Origin: Candolleomyces eurysporus | Lineage: Eukaryota; Basidiomycota; Agaricomycetes; Agaricales; Psathyrellaceae | NCBI GenBank assembly: GCA_027579435.1 | Contig: JANBPK010000808.1 | Span: 1-64,000, forward strand | Direction: 5' to 3' | Length of the DNA: 64,000 nt | In this document: positions 1 to 11,144 of the stretch, in pieces | Numbering within the stretch: position 1 is the first letter of the stretch | Layout: every line of letters begins with the position of its first letter | Program-made: the position numbers and the translations under genes | Notes under the pieces: model-generated | Told to the model about the DNA's origin: nothing | The model's database searches: none | The model's input: only the letters and a program-made list of their open reading frames with translations

Positions 1-295
1 TCAGGAGGCAGATCATCCTTATCGCTCAATGCGGCAACGCCATCTTTTTTCCTTTCAGTAGCCGAGATCACATCACGACAGCGATTCGCTCCCTCGCCCG
101 CTGCCCAGGCCCTCGCCGGCTCGCTGCCCTCAGAGGGGTCCAGCACTCTCTCTGCGTACTTGGCTTCCTGCTTCTTGGCCAAGCTCCGGGCGAGCGTCTC
201 CTCGACCCTCCTAGGCGCCTGCCCCCGCAAATGGAACCAGCTGTGCAATATTGAGGGAACGCGAGAGGGACCCATTCTCACGCGCTGATAAACAT
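1..295 (-). CDS. Partial hypothetical protein, 5' end only
   Basis: Read leftwards, an ATG at 295-293 opens a 14-nt first exon (282-295). A 41-nt intron (241-281, GTGAGA...GCACAG) follows, then an open exon that runs off the left edge at base 1. The peptide starts MFISAWFHLRGQAPRRVEE and continues as a Lys/Glu/Ala-rich helical stretch. I recognise no family. The splice signals and the open, charged reading frame are what support it; the very short intron and an ATG without wider context weaken it. A start further upstream is possible, because the frame stays open beyond 295. It is divergent from the PalI-like gene, sharing a roughly 420-bp spacer. Confidence 0.35.
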
Positions 296-717
296 TCGGA
301 ATGGCCTGATATTCGCCTCGAATTTCGATTTGTTCTGGAAGAACCGCTGTCCCCGACTGACTCGCGCGAGTCCGACGCGACACCCGTGCCTTCTTTTCGA
401 CACGAACGCTTCCTTTGTTGTTCCATTCGTCGTCCACCGTCCTCCACATGTGAATCAAGTTATGTACACGCACACCGCAGACGGTCCTTTCATTTCGGAT
501 CGTGTGACACTCTGCCCTTGTTCGCCGACCCGTCCCATATTTGGCTTGGCCTTCTATTGCTCCCTTGCATTTGGCTTCAAAGTGCGTCATTGTTCTCGTC
601 GACCTGCACTGCCCACCAAGGATCCACAATGACCGCAATGACGAGGCCCCTCACCTTCACCGCAATAAAAGCCTGGTTGCTGCGCTGCGCTTGGTTCAAC
701 CCCGTTCTTCTCCAGCC
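296..717. other. Intergenic spacer between divergent genes
   Basis: The spacer between the partial minus-strand gene and the PalI-like gene is pyrimidine-rich on the plus strand just upstream of the ATG at 718, as fungal promoters often are. The long open stretches here have no splice or domain support and I take them as chance. No TATA box stands out. Confidence 0.4.
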
Positions 718-1738
718 ATGGCCTTCTTCACCAATCTCGCGCCCTTCTTCCTGTTCTCTGCTTTCGTGCTCCTCCTGCTCGTGACCCTATCTGCACCGAT
801 TATAGACCCTATCTATTTATTCCGCCTCCTAGCAGATGTAGGTGGTTCCGCCGCCGGGGCCAGGGGTTCCATTCAGTTTGGTGTGTTTGGCTATTGCGTT
901 TCGGCGATTGAGGCCTCGTAAGGATTCCTTGGGCCCTTTTCATCAATCAAAAGTCATTGACTCCCTCTTCAAGCGTCTTCGGCATTGACAACACTCGCGA
1001 CGCGGAATGCTCTTCTCCACGCCTCGGCTACAGGTTTGATTCTACCGTTGCAAGGGTTTTGTACGTCCTTTAGGATCAGTACATCTCAAGCGTTTACTCA
1101 AAATCCGGCGTCTTTACAGGGGCGTGAGCGGGGTCACGGACTTAATTTCCCGCACTCTTACGGCGCTCCTCGTTCTCAACCCAATCGGTAAGTTCATGGA
1201 CTCCTTAATGTCCTCATCACCATTCTTACACGATCTTTGTCCTCGATAGCAACTGGGTTGACGTTCCTCGCTTTCCTGACATCCTTGTTCATGCTCCGCA
1301 AGGGTGCCAATGGAACTGCCAGGCTACCCTCTTTCCTCACTCTCGGAGTTGGGTTCCTTGCGGCGCTCATCACTACTGTCGCCTTCATTGCCAATATTGT
1401 CATAGTCGCAGTCGTCCGTAATCGCATTAGGGATGACCTCGATGACAGCATTGATTTGAGGTGGGGCAATGCGGTGGGTATCCTTGCATTCTGTGATGAG
1501 ATTGTGTCATATGCTTACTTGGTATTTCTTCTTTTGCTCTGGTGCTGCTAGGTTTGGATGACTCTTGCTGCTACGGTTGCTCTATGGCTTTCACTCGTCG
1601 GCGCCCTCTGTGGCATTTGCGCATGTGGCCGGAGAAGGCGAAGGTCCGTATATACTCCACAATTCTCTTCACCATTGTATTGAATTGGTCCCATCCAGTG
1701 ACTACGCCGTCCGGAAGGGACATACCGCGACCTACTGA
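718..1738 (+). CDS. SUR7/PalI (Rim9)-family membrane protein
   Basis: Six exons (718-917, 974-1060, 1120-1187, 1250-1473, 1552-1643, 1699-1738) sum to 711 nt, an exact 236-codon frame plus stop. The first residues (MAFFTNLAPFF) form a membrane helix ending in a S-A-P-I-I-D motif. A Cys-containing extracellular loop with GYCVSAIE and ECSSPRLGY follows, then three more helices, and the protein ends in a basic cytosolic tail (GRRRR...TATY). This layout is that of the fungal PalI/Rim9 and SUR7 group: four-helix plasma-membrane proteins of ambient-pH signalling and eisosomes. It lacks the long C-terminal tail of PalI proper, so which branch it belongs to is open. The first acceptor is a weaker AAG. 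Confidence 0.8.
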
Positions 1739-2218
1739 TTTTAACGATTCTACGATCTTCTGACGACCTGGACTTTTGATACGACTTGCCTTATCTTATC
1801 ATACGGACACCATACTAGTCACTTTGCTCCGACTTTCAAGAATATTCTACGCTCGATTGGACTCAAAAGATTCCTGTCAGCTGTACTTTTAACGAATGTA
1901 TATGTATACTGATGTTTTGTACGCGATTCGAGGTCGCATGATCAACGGAATCAGGACCTTATTTTTCTACCTTTCCTCCAGAGCCTTGGGTGTCGGACAC
2001 ACAGACCCTTGACTATTCATTTGAACAGAAGAGAAGCCTCGACTGAGATAGATACCGAAGGTCCGAATATCCGATCACGATATCGGTGAGCACTTCTTCA
2101 TACAATATGTGTTCCAATTACGAGACTAGAACCCCCAATACAGGGGATATAAAGTGGACAAGAGGTTTGATAGCCTCGTCCTTTTTCGAGGAACGAGGGA
2201 GTGAGATAGTGGATGAGC
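1739..2218. other. Convergent 3' spacer
   Basis: This lies between the stops of the PalI-like gene (+) and NOP2 (-). It is AT-richer than its surroundings and should hold both 3' untranslated regions. I see no further gene; a short open stretch near 2086-2280 overlaps the NOP2 terminal exon in another frame. Confidence 0.5.
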
Positions 2219-4592
2219 TCATTCCTTCATTGATACCGCTCCTGACGCTTCTTTCCGAGGCTCAGGTCTCAAGCCCTTAGCCCTCTGTCGCCGACGCTTG
2301 CCAGCTAGAATGCAGGGAGAAGGGTCACATCAGCCAAAACGCTAGCTAAACAGCGCGCTTCACGCAAATGAAAACACCCACCTTCGATGTACTTCTGATC
2401 TTCAGAATCGTCGAACCCAACAACAGCCTCAGAGTTGGTCGTCGCGTTCATCGATTCAGGAGTGACAGCTGGCTCTGCTTCTGCTTCCTTCTGGGCAGAC
2501 GGAGCCTTTGATCGTCTTTCCACCTTGAACTTGGCAACAAAGAACCCGTCCATGTTGTGTACATGCGGATAGAATCGGCGGGTCAGGTTGACGCTCGGGT
2601 GGAACGTCTTTCCGCGGTACTGGGTGAACCCTTCGCGGCCAAACGACAGACCGGTATCGACCAGCTTGACGTTGGGGCGTTTCTTCAGCGCGTAGTCGAC
2701 CACTCCCTCGTTTTCTTCGACAGTAACAGAGCATGTCGAGTACACAAAGTAACCTCCTGTCTTCGAATCTGGATTGATGCTGTCGATGGCGCAGAGGATC
2801 AGTTGCTTCTGGAGATGGGATAGCAGTGTAAAGTCTCGTTCCGACTGTAAATAGGGTTGGTCAACCACCAGCCTAGACTATAAAGCGGACAAATCTTACC
2901 TTGTTGACTTTCACACTAGAATCTTTACTGATGACGCCAGTACCGCTGCAAGGTGCATCCAATAGGATCCTATCAAACCCACCCATGACTTTAGGAAACT
3001 CCCGACCGTCATATGAGCACACCACGACGTTTTTGCAACCGAGACGGTGGATGTTGGCAGTCAGACTCTTCGTCCTCGCTTTGTTCGCGTCATTTGCAAA
3101 TATCACACCAGTATTCTGCATGAGCGCCGCCATATGGGTCGTCTTCCCACCCGGTGCTGAAGCCATATCCAGAACGCGCTCGTTGGGCTGAGGAGAGAGC
3201 GCAATAACGGGCAAGAATGACGACGCCGCTTGGAGCATGTAATGGCCCGCAAGATACTCCGGAGTAGCACCAATGGGAACGCTGCTTTCGAATACCTGCA
3301 AGCCGACGTTGGTCCATTTCCCAATGGGCTCGAGGTTGACACCACGATTAATCAGTGTTTGGGCTAGATCGCGTCTTCGGGTTCGGAGAGTGTTCGTTCG
3401 GATGGTGACAGGACGTGCAGTCTCGTTTGCCTCGAAGAATTCAATAGCCTGTATTGACTGTCAAAACCACAATCATACATAAGAGAAAAGAAATCGACCT
3501 CTGCGACAGGGAAGAGCAAAAACAACTTTTCTGCAAGATATTCGTTATATCCGTAGTAGTTGGCGATATCTGCAATGAGCTGTTCTGTATATTCGGACCT
3601 CGACCTTGGAGAGAGAAAGTCAGCTACGGGTAAGGTTCATGCAAATGTTTTGTTGCGTACCTCCCTGGTTCAGCACGTTTCCTGAACTTCCCTAGAATCC
3701 TTACACAATCTCGCATTCTTCGTTGAAGAACCTGCAGGTCTGGTCCCCCAGCCGCCTTTTCTTGTTCCCGCTCCTCAGCTGTCGGTAGATGGAATGGCTC
3801 TCCGTCTTCATCTCCTTCGCCGTCATCGGAATCCACGTCCATGTCGAAATCATCTGCCTCTTCATTTGCAGCAGCCCGTAGTTCTTCGGCATCCAACTCT
3901 GCCTCTTCTGCCGCAGCTGCGTCCAAAGCTTTTGATCTAGCCTCCATATTCGCCATAGTAATGCGGTCGTCGTCTTCATCCTCGTCCGATTCGTCGCTGG
4001 AAGTAGATGACCCAGTAGGTATAATTTTCTTCGGCCGCTCTGCTTGCTTCGACTTTTTACTCTTCAACTTGCTCGATTTAGACGGTATCTCGTCCTCATC
4101 GTCGTCAGAGAAGGTCAACTCTTGGACAGGGCCCCGAATAATCTCGTCACTTGAAAACTCTTGTTCAGTAGCTCCCAGTGAATTGAATTGAAGAAGGATA
4201 CCCACTCGTCTCCAAACTCATCGTCTAGATCATCCAAATTCCCGATAAGCCCTTCGTCATCGCTTAGGAACAATGAGTACACGATTTGTGCGGCTTCAAA
4301 GTTCTTCTTACCTTCCGCCTGCATAGTCCTCGTCGACGTCTTCCCACCCATCGTCAGAACCGACATCCTTCTTCTTCTTGTGTGCTTTCGATGACACGGC
4401 CTTTTTCTCCACTTTCTTAGCTGCTTTGTCTTTCTTCTGCGCCTTCTTCACAGAAGAGTCCTTGGCCTTCTTTGCAGGCCGTTCGTTCTCTTCATCATTG
4501 GCTTTCCGTTTCCCAAGCTTTTTTGACGAGATTAGAGTCTCCAGTTCCGAAGCATCCGGTGCACCTTGCTTGTTTTTCGCTCTCCGGCCCAT
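2219..4592 (-). CDS. NOP2: 25S rRNA (cytosine-C5) methyltransferase Nop2/NSUN1
   Basis: This is the nucleolar enzyme that methylates a cytosine of large-subunit rRNA and is needed for 60S assembly. The N-terminus (start [10 protein letters not shown]) is Lys/Glu-rich with acidic runs, as usual for Nop2. The RsmB-type catalytic core follows, with SAM-binding [12 protein letters not shown], motif [11 protein letters not shown] and motif VI YSTCSVT, which carry the two conserved catalytic-site Cys residues. I read about six introns. The last one joins ...QKYIE to a basic tail ([11 protein letters not shown]) ending at TGA 2221-2219; reading straight through would give a different, less plausible C-terminus. 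The next gene upstream (FUN14) ends only about 145 bp away on the same strand. Confidence 0.95.
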
Positions 4593-4736
4593 TATAATGA
4601 TAAACGAAAGCGGATAAACGTGAGGAAAGAGTTGAAGAGGTCCGGCGCTTCCACACTTGAAATCAAAAAATTCGATCACATTGATGTTTGTTTACACATG
4701 TTACATTTAGAAGCTATTGAAAGGGCCCGCACATAT

Positions 4737-5508
4737 CTACCCGACGCGGATGCCCAACGCGAAGCCTGCGAGGAACGACGCTCGCGGTTGGAAATCTGCC
4801 GTTAAGAAGTCGGTGAGCCACCTCCACACACTCCCAATCGTCGGTGCTATCTTTCTCCCCGTTGCGTCCGTAGTGTAGAATTGGTTCTCGAACCTCGAGG
4901 CCGCCCTTGCCCAGTCAACGCGGACCACCGACTGGGACGCCAAATACTACCATGTGCAACCGTCTTTCAGCTTAATTCTGATGGAGATGGTACAAGGTAA
5001 CCCACCTGAAGCAACACAAAGACGCCTCCCAGGAGCCACGCAGCCGCCTTTGCACCTTTCTTGACAAAGATACCCGCACAAAGACCAGCTACCGTTCCAA
5101 ATCCGAGTTGATAGAGTGACACGGCCGACTCGGGAGGTGGGGGAAACTCGTCTACTGCTTTCGGCGTGCTGCGAGTAGGCGTGGCTGCTGCGGGGATGGC
5201 TACGAACCCAAATTCGTTAGATCCTCTGGCTACTGAACATGCATGATCGACTTACCGTCGCACTGCACAGGAGTAGACCTGGAAAAGGCTAACCCAAGCC
5301 CAAGAGCTGCTACAGAGACTCCCTTGAAAACATTCATGGTGGGCCCAGGCTTGGCCACGGCCTTGACGCGGTTCACCGCCGGTCCCATACTAGCCTGGCG
5401 GAGGCCAACACGACTGATTGCATTCAAGCTTTGCGCATTCCATCTGCAGACATTCGAAAGACGAGGCAGGAACGCCTGTTTCGCAGCTGCTTGCAGGGGA
5501 CTGATCAT
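4737..5508 (-). CDS. FUN14-domain mitochondrial membrane protein
   Basis: Three exons. The N-terminus (MISPLQAAAKQAF...) is basic, Ala/Ser-rich and free of acidic residues for about 50 residues, as expected of a mitochondrial presequence. A QCDG element follows, then the FUN14 core: LGFGTVAGLCAGIFVKKG, a second hydrophobic segment (AAWLLGGVFVLLQYLA), and a C-terminal FLAGFALGIRVG ending at 4737. FUN14 proteins sit in the mitochondrial membrane; the mammalian member FUNDC1 is a mitophagy receptor, but the fungal role is not settled and I see no clear LIR motif. I chose the ATG at 5508 because it begins the presequence. A CRE-like palindrome lies about 65 bp upstream. Confidence 0.88.
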
Positions 5509-5572
5509 GGTTGTAGAGTGACACAAGACCGCCGACCACGACGTGTCTGTTCTGATTCAAGCGGCCGGCAAA

Positions 5573-5580
5573 TGACGTCA
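5573..5580. promoter_or_regulatory. Palindromic CRE/ATF-type site upstream of FUN14 gene
   Basis: A perfect TGACGTCA palindrome lies 65-72 bp upstream of the FUN14-family start codon. This is the binding consensus of CREB/ATF-type bZIP factors. An 8-bp match can arise by chance in 64 kb, so position is the main support. Confidence 0.35.
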
Positions 5581-5759
5581 GCGCGTCTCCCAGAATTCTA
5601 CCAAGTACTACAGCGTCTAGCGTGTAAATCCATCATCCCCTAAGTAATACAAAAAAGAACGAATTCGAAGTCAATGAACATAGTGTCCTAATGTCCGCAG
5701 AATTGCATACGCGAGCTAGGGTTACATACTGGCTACGCCGGCGCCAGAGGGATCATCAG

Positions 5760-7354
5760 TCATGTCGAGCCGTGCGTTCGAGACATGGCAGCTGCGTCGC
5801 GCAGGTGCATGGTCAAACGCGGATGTTTGGGCAAAAGACCAGAGCTCGGTGGGCTTGGGTGAAACGGGGTATGAGGTGAGTAAGGTTCAATTGGCGAAGG
5901 TGACCGTGGAACGTCAGACATATCGCTGTCCGTACTTTGCACCGAGTCTATTGAAAGCATTTGTGGCTTGGGCTTTCGGTGAATCGTACGAGGTTGGGGG
6001 GTTACCAGCGTCTTTGCAGTCCTCGTAGGTGCCATGTCTCTCGGAATAGCCTGTGCCTTTGGTCTTGGCGGAGAATAGACCTGACTTTCCAGGGCGAGTG
6101 ACCCTCCGGACTTGGGTGAAAGTCTGGGTGAGGAAGCAACAGCCCTTGGCGGTTCCACAAGCCAGGAAGCAGCGTACAACGTGTCTTGGGAGCCAATGGA
6201 AGACACGGAAGCTCGTTTGGGTTCACGAGTCACTGCTGGTTCTGGCGGTGGTGGAGTGTAGGGACGGAGCGGCGACAGCGTAGAACTTGGAGACTTGTCC
6301 GCTGATTGAATACGGCTGACCGGCAGACTGCCAGCTTTCTCGTTCTTCTTGATAGCGAGAGGCTTCTGGCTATATCCCCTGCCCTTCTCCTCATACAAAG
6401 AGAATTTATACGAGGCAGCGTAAGATCCCTGAGAGTAAAAACTTTCCATAGTGGCGTGCTTGAGACCCTTTTCAGGGTTCCGGTCCCACGAATAGTAGGT
6501 CAGAGTCGACGCAGTGTCTGACATTGGGCTAGACAAGGGTTTCTCGGCTGGCTGGGGGAGAACAAACTGTCCCTTTGATAGACGAAGGATGGGGAACAGG
6601 AACAGGAAAAAAAAGGACGACTAAAGAAACATGAGTCCAAAGTAGCCTAGAATGCGGCGATTACTCACGAAGGGCACAAGAAAGACAAGTCGCATAAAGG
6701 ATGCCAGATAGTTGCACTCTGCAAGAGTGTATTGCCCCTTTGTGTCAAATCGGTCAGAATGGTGTGGCAGCTGGGTTTAGAGGTAAAAACGTTTTACCTT
6801 CTGTAGCACAAGGCAAAAAAGGTGCCGCCAGGGTGAAAGTTATAATCGAACCTGGCGAGACGCAGAATCGAGTCAGTTTTGAACGAGGATATTCAAGGTC
6901 GTTTTTTCCACACCAATTTGAAAGACGAGCAGAACAATACCACGAGCAAGGTCACCCATTGGCCTCAAGCGCGATCTCAAGATACACCTGAAGCAAGACG
7001 TCAGAGCTGTTTTCGACGGTGCAATTTGGTGAAAAACACACATGAATGCAAGAATCAATGCAGAGAATACATTGATAAAGAACAGGGCAAGGGTTATCGT
7101 CTCTAGGGTGAATGTTAATTCCAAAACTAGGTCATGGCTGGCATAAGACACTCACTTTGCAAGGTATCGAATGCAACCCAGTCGCTGACTACGACGACAA
7201 GAAATAAAATAGCTATCACAAGATCAACCAAGCTTGTGAGACCTAGGACGAAGAATCGATATATCATCAGATTGCGTGGGGCAAAGCTGTGAGAAGAAGA
7301 TCACTCACCGAGAATGACGGCTCTAGTCTGGCTAAAGGTATTCTTGGTATGCAT
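5760..7354 (-). CDS. Four-helix membrane protein with long Ser/Pro-rich tail (A)
   Basis: Unrecognised fungal protein. The ATG at 7354 has good context (ACCGCCATGC). The exons give a short N-terminus (MHTKNTFSQTR) and hydrophobic segments LVDLVIAILFLVVVV, TLALFFINVFSALILAF, GIVLLVFQIGSIITFTLA and LVFLVPFSSFFFLFPIL, with small Cys-containing loops. About 280 residues of Ser/Pro/Arg-rich, probably disordered tail follow (SPMSDTASTLTYYSW onward). I read six introns. One, 54 nt long near 7000-7060, is a multiple of three and could be retained without breaking the frame. The layout matches three other proteins in this window (B, C, D): four helices, then a cytosolic tail. A signalling or scaffold role is only a guess. 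Confidence 0.75.
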
Positions 7355-8068
7355 GGCGGTAGAAGAATCTCAAAAAAAATCAAGAATAAGAAAGACGAAA
7401 AGAACGAAGGAGGGGGACCAAAAAAGAGGGCCACCAGGACACCCTTGGAGTTGACGGGAAGGGGCAGCTCGAGGAACGGCTGGTGGAGGGTTGCCAAGGC
7501 TCGCCTTCGGTTACCTTGCAACTTTATGTAGTTCTTCTTAATTATTTTTTACCAGTCCCGATTTGGATCGTTGCCTGACAGTCAGTAACAGTTGCTATTG
7601 TCACAAGTTCAGCATCATACTACTGGGCTGTTCTTTATCGATTCCTGCCATACCCAGCAAGGCCGAAGATGATACGTTCCCACTGCAGGCTTCTTGTGGA
7701 ACGTCACGATTGACGGTATGGTCTCAGTCTCTGATGAGGAGCTTGCACCGGTGCTGACAATCCGGCAAAGCGCAGATCCCAGAGACAAAGGCATTTTAAA
7801 TACCCAAGACAAAGGTCACTACATACCCGGGCCCGAGTAGCGTCGGTCGATACTTGGATGCCGTATATACTTGTTGCAATAGACAAAAAAATGGTCGCCA
7901 AGGTCCGAGTCAAATGGTATTGGGCGCTCAGAAATGGAGTCAAGGTCAAGGGGCTGATTGGCCGCCACGCAGCTTTGCATTCCCAGGGCTGACGAACGAA
8001 CACAGGCGAGATGGATGCTTTGAATGTCAAACTTTGATGCCCAGTTTGCTTGTTGCCCTCATTATGCG
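7355..8068. other. Divergent intergenic region, protein A / proton channel
   Basis: A 714-bp spacer between divergent start codons. I see no convincing coding exon: the open stretches on both strands lack recognisable domains and consistent splice signals. It presumably holds both promoters and 5' untranslated regions. Confidence 0.45.
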
Positions 8069-8897
8069 ATGACATCACAAGCCGGTCTGAACAGTTCAGC
8101 GCCTCTTGGCTCCAGTGGTGGACGACCTGTAGAGTCGGATTCTAGCGGGGATGACAGCTCGAATCAAAGGATTCACAGCTCAAGGTATCAGAGATGGCGA
8201 AAAAAGACCGCACAGATTCTCGAGTCCGATCGACTACACAAGATTCTCATCTTTCTCGTATGTGTTCATCAACTTGTCTCTCGCTCAGTGTCTCGCTCAT
8301 GGTTGCCATTTTGTCAGATTATGGTGGACGCTACCTTTGTCATTATCGACCTAGGCTATAGTGCCATACACCCAGAATGCCCAGCTGAGCCTGGAGGGCC
8401 AATCGAGAGACCTGAATGGCTCGAAATCCTGAGCCATTGCTCACTTGCTATCACATCTCTCTTTTTGATTGAGATCCCATTAACGTTATGGTCGCTTGGA
8501 TTCCAATACCTCAACCCATGGGCCCCATACCACACTCCTGGCTACATCTCTTTGATGCCGTTGTCATCGTCACCACATTCACGCTCGAAGTTGTCCTCCG
8601 CGGTCAGGGATCTGAGCTAGCAGGGTTGCTGATTATCCTCCGTTTGTGGCGTATTGTGAAACTGGTCGCTGGTATGTAGAGTATTCAATTGCTTGGAGTG
8701 CTCACGGAGTCTGATAGCTAAACATAGGAATCACTGTTGGTGTTGGAGAGATAGACGAAGAGCAAGCAGGAGAATTTCACAATATCAAACGGGAGCTAGG
8801 TGAAGTAAAGGCGGAATTGGCAACCAGTTTACAGCAGATCTCAGAGCTGCAGCGACGAGTTGCCCATTTGACCGAGTCTTCGGCCGGCGGGAATTGA
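8069..8897 (+). CDS. Voltage-gated proton channel (Hv1 type), frame break in S2-S3 linker
   Basis: Exons 8069-8257, 8318-8671 and 8728-8897. S1 carries IMVDATFVIIDLGY, with the Asp that sets proton selectivity. S2 is LAITSLFLIEIPLTLW, S3 is HLFDAVVIVTTFTLEVVLRG, and S4 is LLIILRLWRIVKLVAG. S4 keeps the RxWRxx signature but has Lys at the third gating position. A C-terminal heptad stretch (IKRELGEVKAELATSL...) is the expected dimerising coiled coil, and there is no separate pore domain, as in Hv1. The exons sum to 713 nt, one short of a frame. The frame slips at TGGGCCCC (about 8519-8526), where one more G would give ...NPWGPIPHSWLHLFD. No GT...AG intron fits there, so this is a base-call error or a true mutation. 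Confidence 0.85.
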
Positions 8898-9127
8898 GAA
8901 GACACATCGATTACTTGTTCTATGATATAATGTACATACAGTTGATTAATTGTTATAGTCCTGCTAGTATCGTAATACACTACAAAAGTCCGGGTATTGT
9001 GCAAGAGAGTTCTGGAAGAGTTAATGTCCAATGATGAATGATGTTGGTGAATGTTCGTAACAGTCCTGAAGATGCGAATAATAGTCATGCCATAAAATGG
9101 GAGAGGTCATGAACCGTCAACGGCTGG

Positions 9128-10439
9128 TCAACGCCTGATATCATCGGCTCTGACCCATTCGGATAATCGAGGCTTTGGGATTGGTTGATCGTGGTCAAAG
9201 ACAGTGGAAGGGAAAGCTTGGGTAGCAGCAGGGGGGCTAAAGCTGTTAAAGTGTCCGCCATACAAAGATGGCAGCTCGAAACGCGAAAGGATACGTGATT
9301 CCCTAAATCGTTCGATGAAACGAGAGCTTGATGTCTTCTGGCTTCCTCCTCCTATCTTCAACNGGGGGAACGGGGGCGGTTGTCGGAGGCAAACTATTGG
9401 CGGTGGTAGCAGGGGTGGGCATCGCCGAATTTACCGAAAATGGTTTATCGACACCACGTTTCATAGGGACACTTTGAGCCCAAGGTGCTGAAGCGCTAGA
9501 GGGCTGGGGCGAATGCTTCTTCTTCCTGGCAGATGTGGATTCGATGTCGTCGAGGTAACCTGCGTAAGGGTTCTCGTCATCCATTGATTCGGCGTCCCAA
9601 GCCTGACTCTTTGCTTTTGCTTTCTCCAGATCGCGATCGACTTTTGCGATGGTTCGGTCAATAGGGGAGTCAAGTCGCACCATCGTGTAGACGGTCTCCG
9701 CCCAGACATTCTCGGAAAATTCTCGACGAGCAAACGCTGTAATGAACAGCGTGAAAAAGTATCCGAATGCTACAAGAAGGAGTGAGCTTGTGGGACAGGG
9801 GTGAAAAGATAAGAGATATCTTACACAACAGACATTTGAGCCACATTGATGGAACAAGCAAAGCGCCAGAGGCACAGATGTCAGCGCTTGATGCAGACCG
9901 ACAAAAGAAGACGAAACTGTTGACGGTTGCACCGATAGCAATACCTGAAAGATGGCAGATTCGCGACTTTTAGTTCAAAGTCGTCACATACAGACAGCGA
10001 TATGCGCACCTAGCTGAAACAAAGCGGTGATACCGACCCAGCTGCATTCTACCGCGACACGAGCAGCAATAGTCTTTGCGCGAAACACTTGAATGAAAGC
10101 ACTGATGATCTGCGGTGTTAGCTTCGTTGCAGTTAAAAAAAAAAAGCCGGGAGACGTACAGCGCAGCGAAGACGAAGAAGTAACAACTTTCAAAAATGAT
10201 CAACCCCGAGGCGGCAGGTGCTGTGGAGATATTGTTAGGTTGTGCCACTGACGGCGAGGGAGTACCCGCGTACTTTTCTGGGACGAGCTGACGTTCCATG
10301 ACGCGAAAGACAAAGTCAACAGGCTCAAAAGGGTAAGGAGCGCTAAAAGAAAACCGCGTCAAGCCACATACGTAGGAAACAGTGCTATAGAGCACTCACC
10401 AAAAAAGACACATCGAAACAGTAGAAATCCATTCTGCAT
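9128..10439 (-). CDS. Four-helix MARVEL-like membrane protein with disordered tail (B)
   Basis: Starts MQNGFLLFRCVFF at 10439. Five introns join four hydrophobic segments: FALLTLLSLLTLSFASW, IIFESCYFFVFAALAF, ECSWVGITALFQLGIAIGA and LLSFGYFFTLFITAF. A charged, then Ser/Pro-rich tail ends DQPIPKPRLSEWVRADDIRR. A single N at 9363 next to a G5 run breaks the frame; deleting it reads PPLKIGGGSQKTSSSRF and continues to the stop at 9128. The third helix (ECSWVGITALFQL) matches the third helix of the next gene, protein C (ECIWVALFCIMEL), so the two look like an old tandem duplicate. The four-helix layout with a Cys-bearing last loop resembles MARVEL-type proteins; function unknown. Confidence 0.75.
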
Positions 10440-11144
10440 CATAACTTGAAGTTCGTTGACGATAGCTCAGTCGTTCTTTAGAATGAAATCAAACAGACAC
10501 AGTCGAATGAAGGAAGGGAAGTCTAATTTTTCGTTAAAGAGTGAAAGAATGAGAGAAATAAACACGAGAAGAGGGGGCAGAACTTGAAAACACGACACAG
10601 CAGTCACTGGCTCCTCAGTTCACCAGTGAACGGAGAATGAGGGAAAAGCTGTACGGAAGCCATCGTCCTTTAATAGGTGGCTTCGGTTGGTTTCTCGGTG
10701 TGCAAATTGGGTGCAAATAGACACGCGCCATGCAGTGGTGGCGAATAGAACAATAGACAATAAACAAAGCCTGAGACTCCCGGACATTGCACAAAGCGAG
10801 GAACAATGGCGGCCATTTAGGGAGCGTGACCTCCTTTAGGGCAAGCCATCAGCGCGATCGTGGCCAATCACCGCATCTCGTCGCGTCATGACGACGTCGT
10901 GTGCGTGTCGTCCCGTCGTGTAAGTATATCTGTCGTTCTGTCTTGCCTGCCTGCCAATAGGCAGCGGTGCCAATTCGTCGAGCCAGCCGTGGCAAACACG
11001 ATTCATTATAATAATACAAGGTCCAGATACAGTAAATAGACATCCACCCAGAGAGATATACAGCCGACTGGGAACGGCACCCAATCCAAACTAAATCTAT
11101 CTAGCTAGAATACGAAGCATGACAATGAACACATAGAATTATCA
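10440..11144. other. Spacer between tandem paralogues B and C
   Basis: A 705-bp spacer, 3' of C and 5' of B. A CCAAT motif lies at 10863-10867 and a GC-rich palindrome (ACGACGTCGT) at 10891-10900; both could be promoter elements of B but are unproven. I see no coding support. Confidence 0.4.

Noticed and set aside
2086..2280. Plus-strand open frame in the PalI-NOP2 spacer
   Set aside because: It overlaps the NOP2 terminal coding exon in the opposite sense and lacks good context.
8488..8679. Separate small plus-strand gene starting at an internal ATG
   Set aside because: It encodes S3-S4 of the proton channel in the shifted frame; it is the second half of the same gene after a one-base break.
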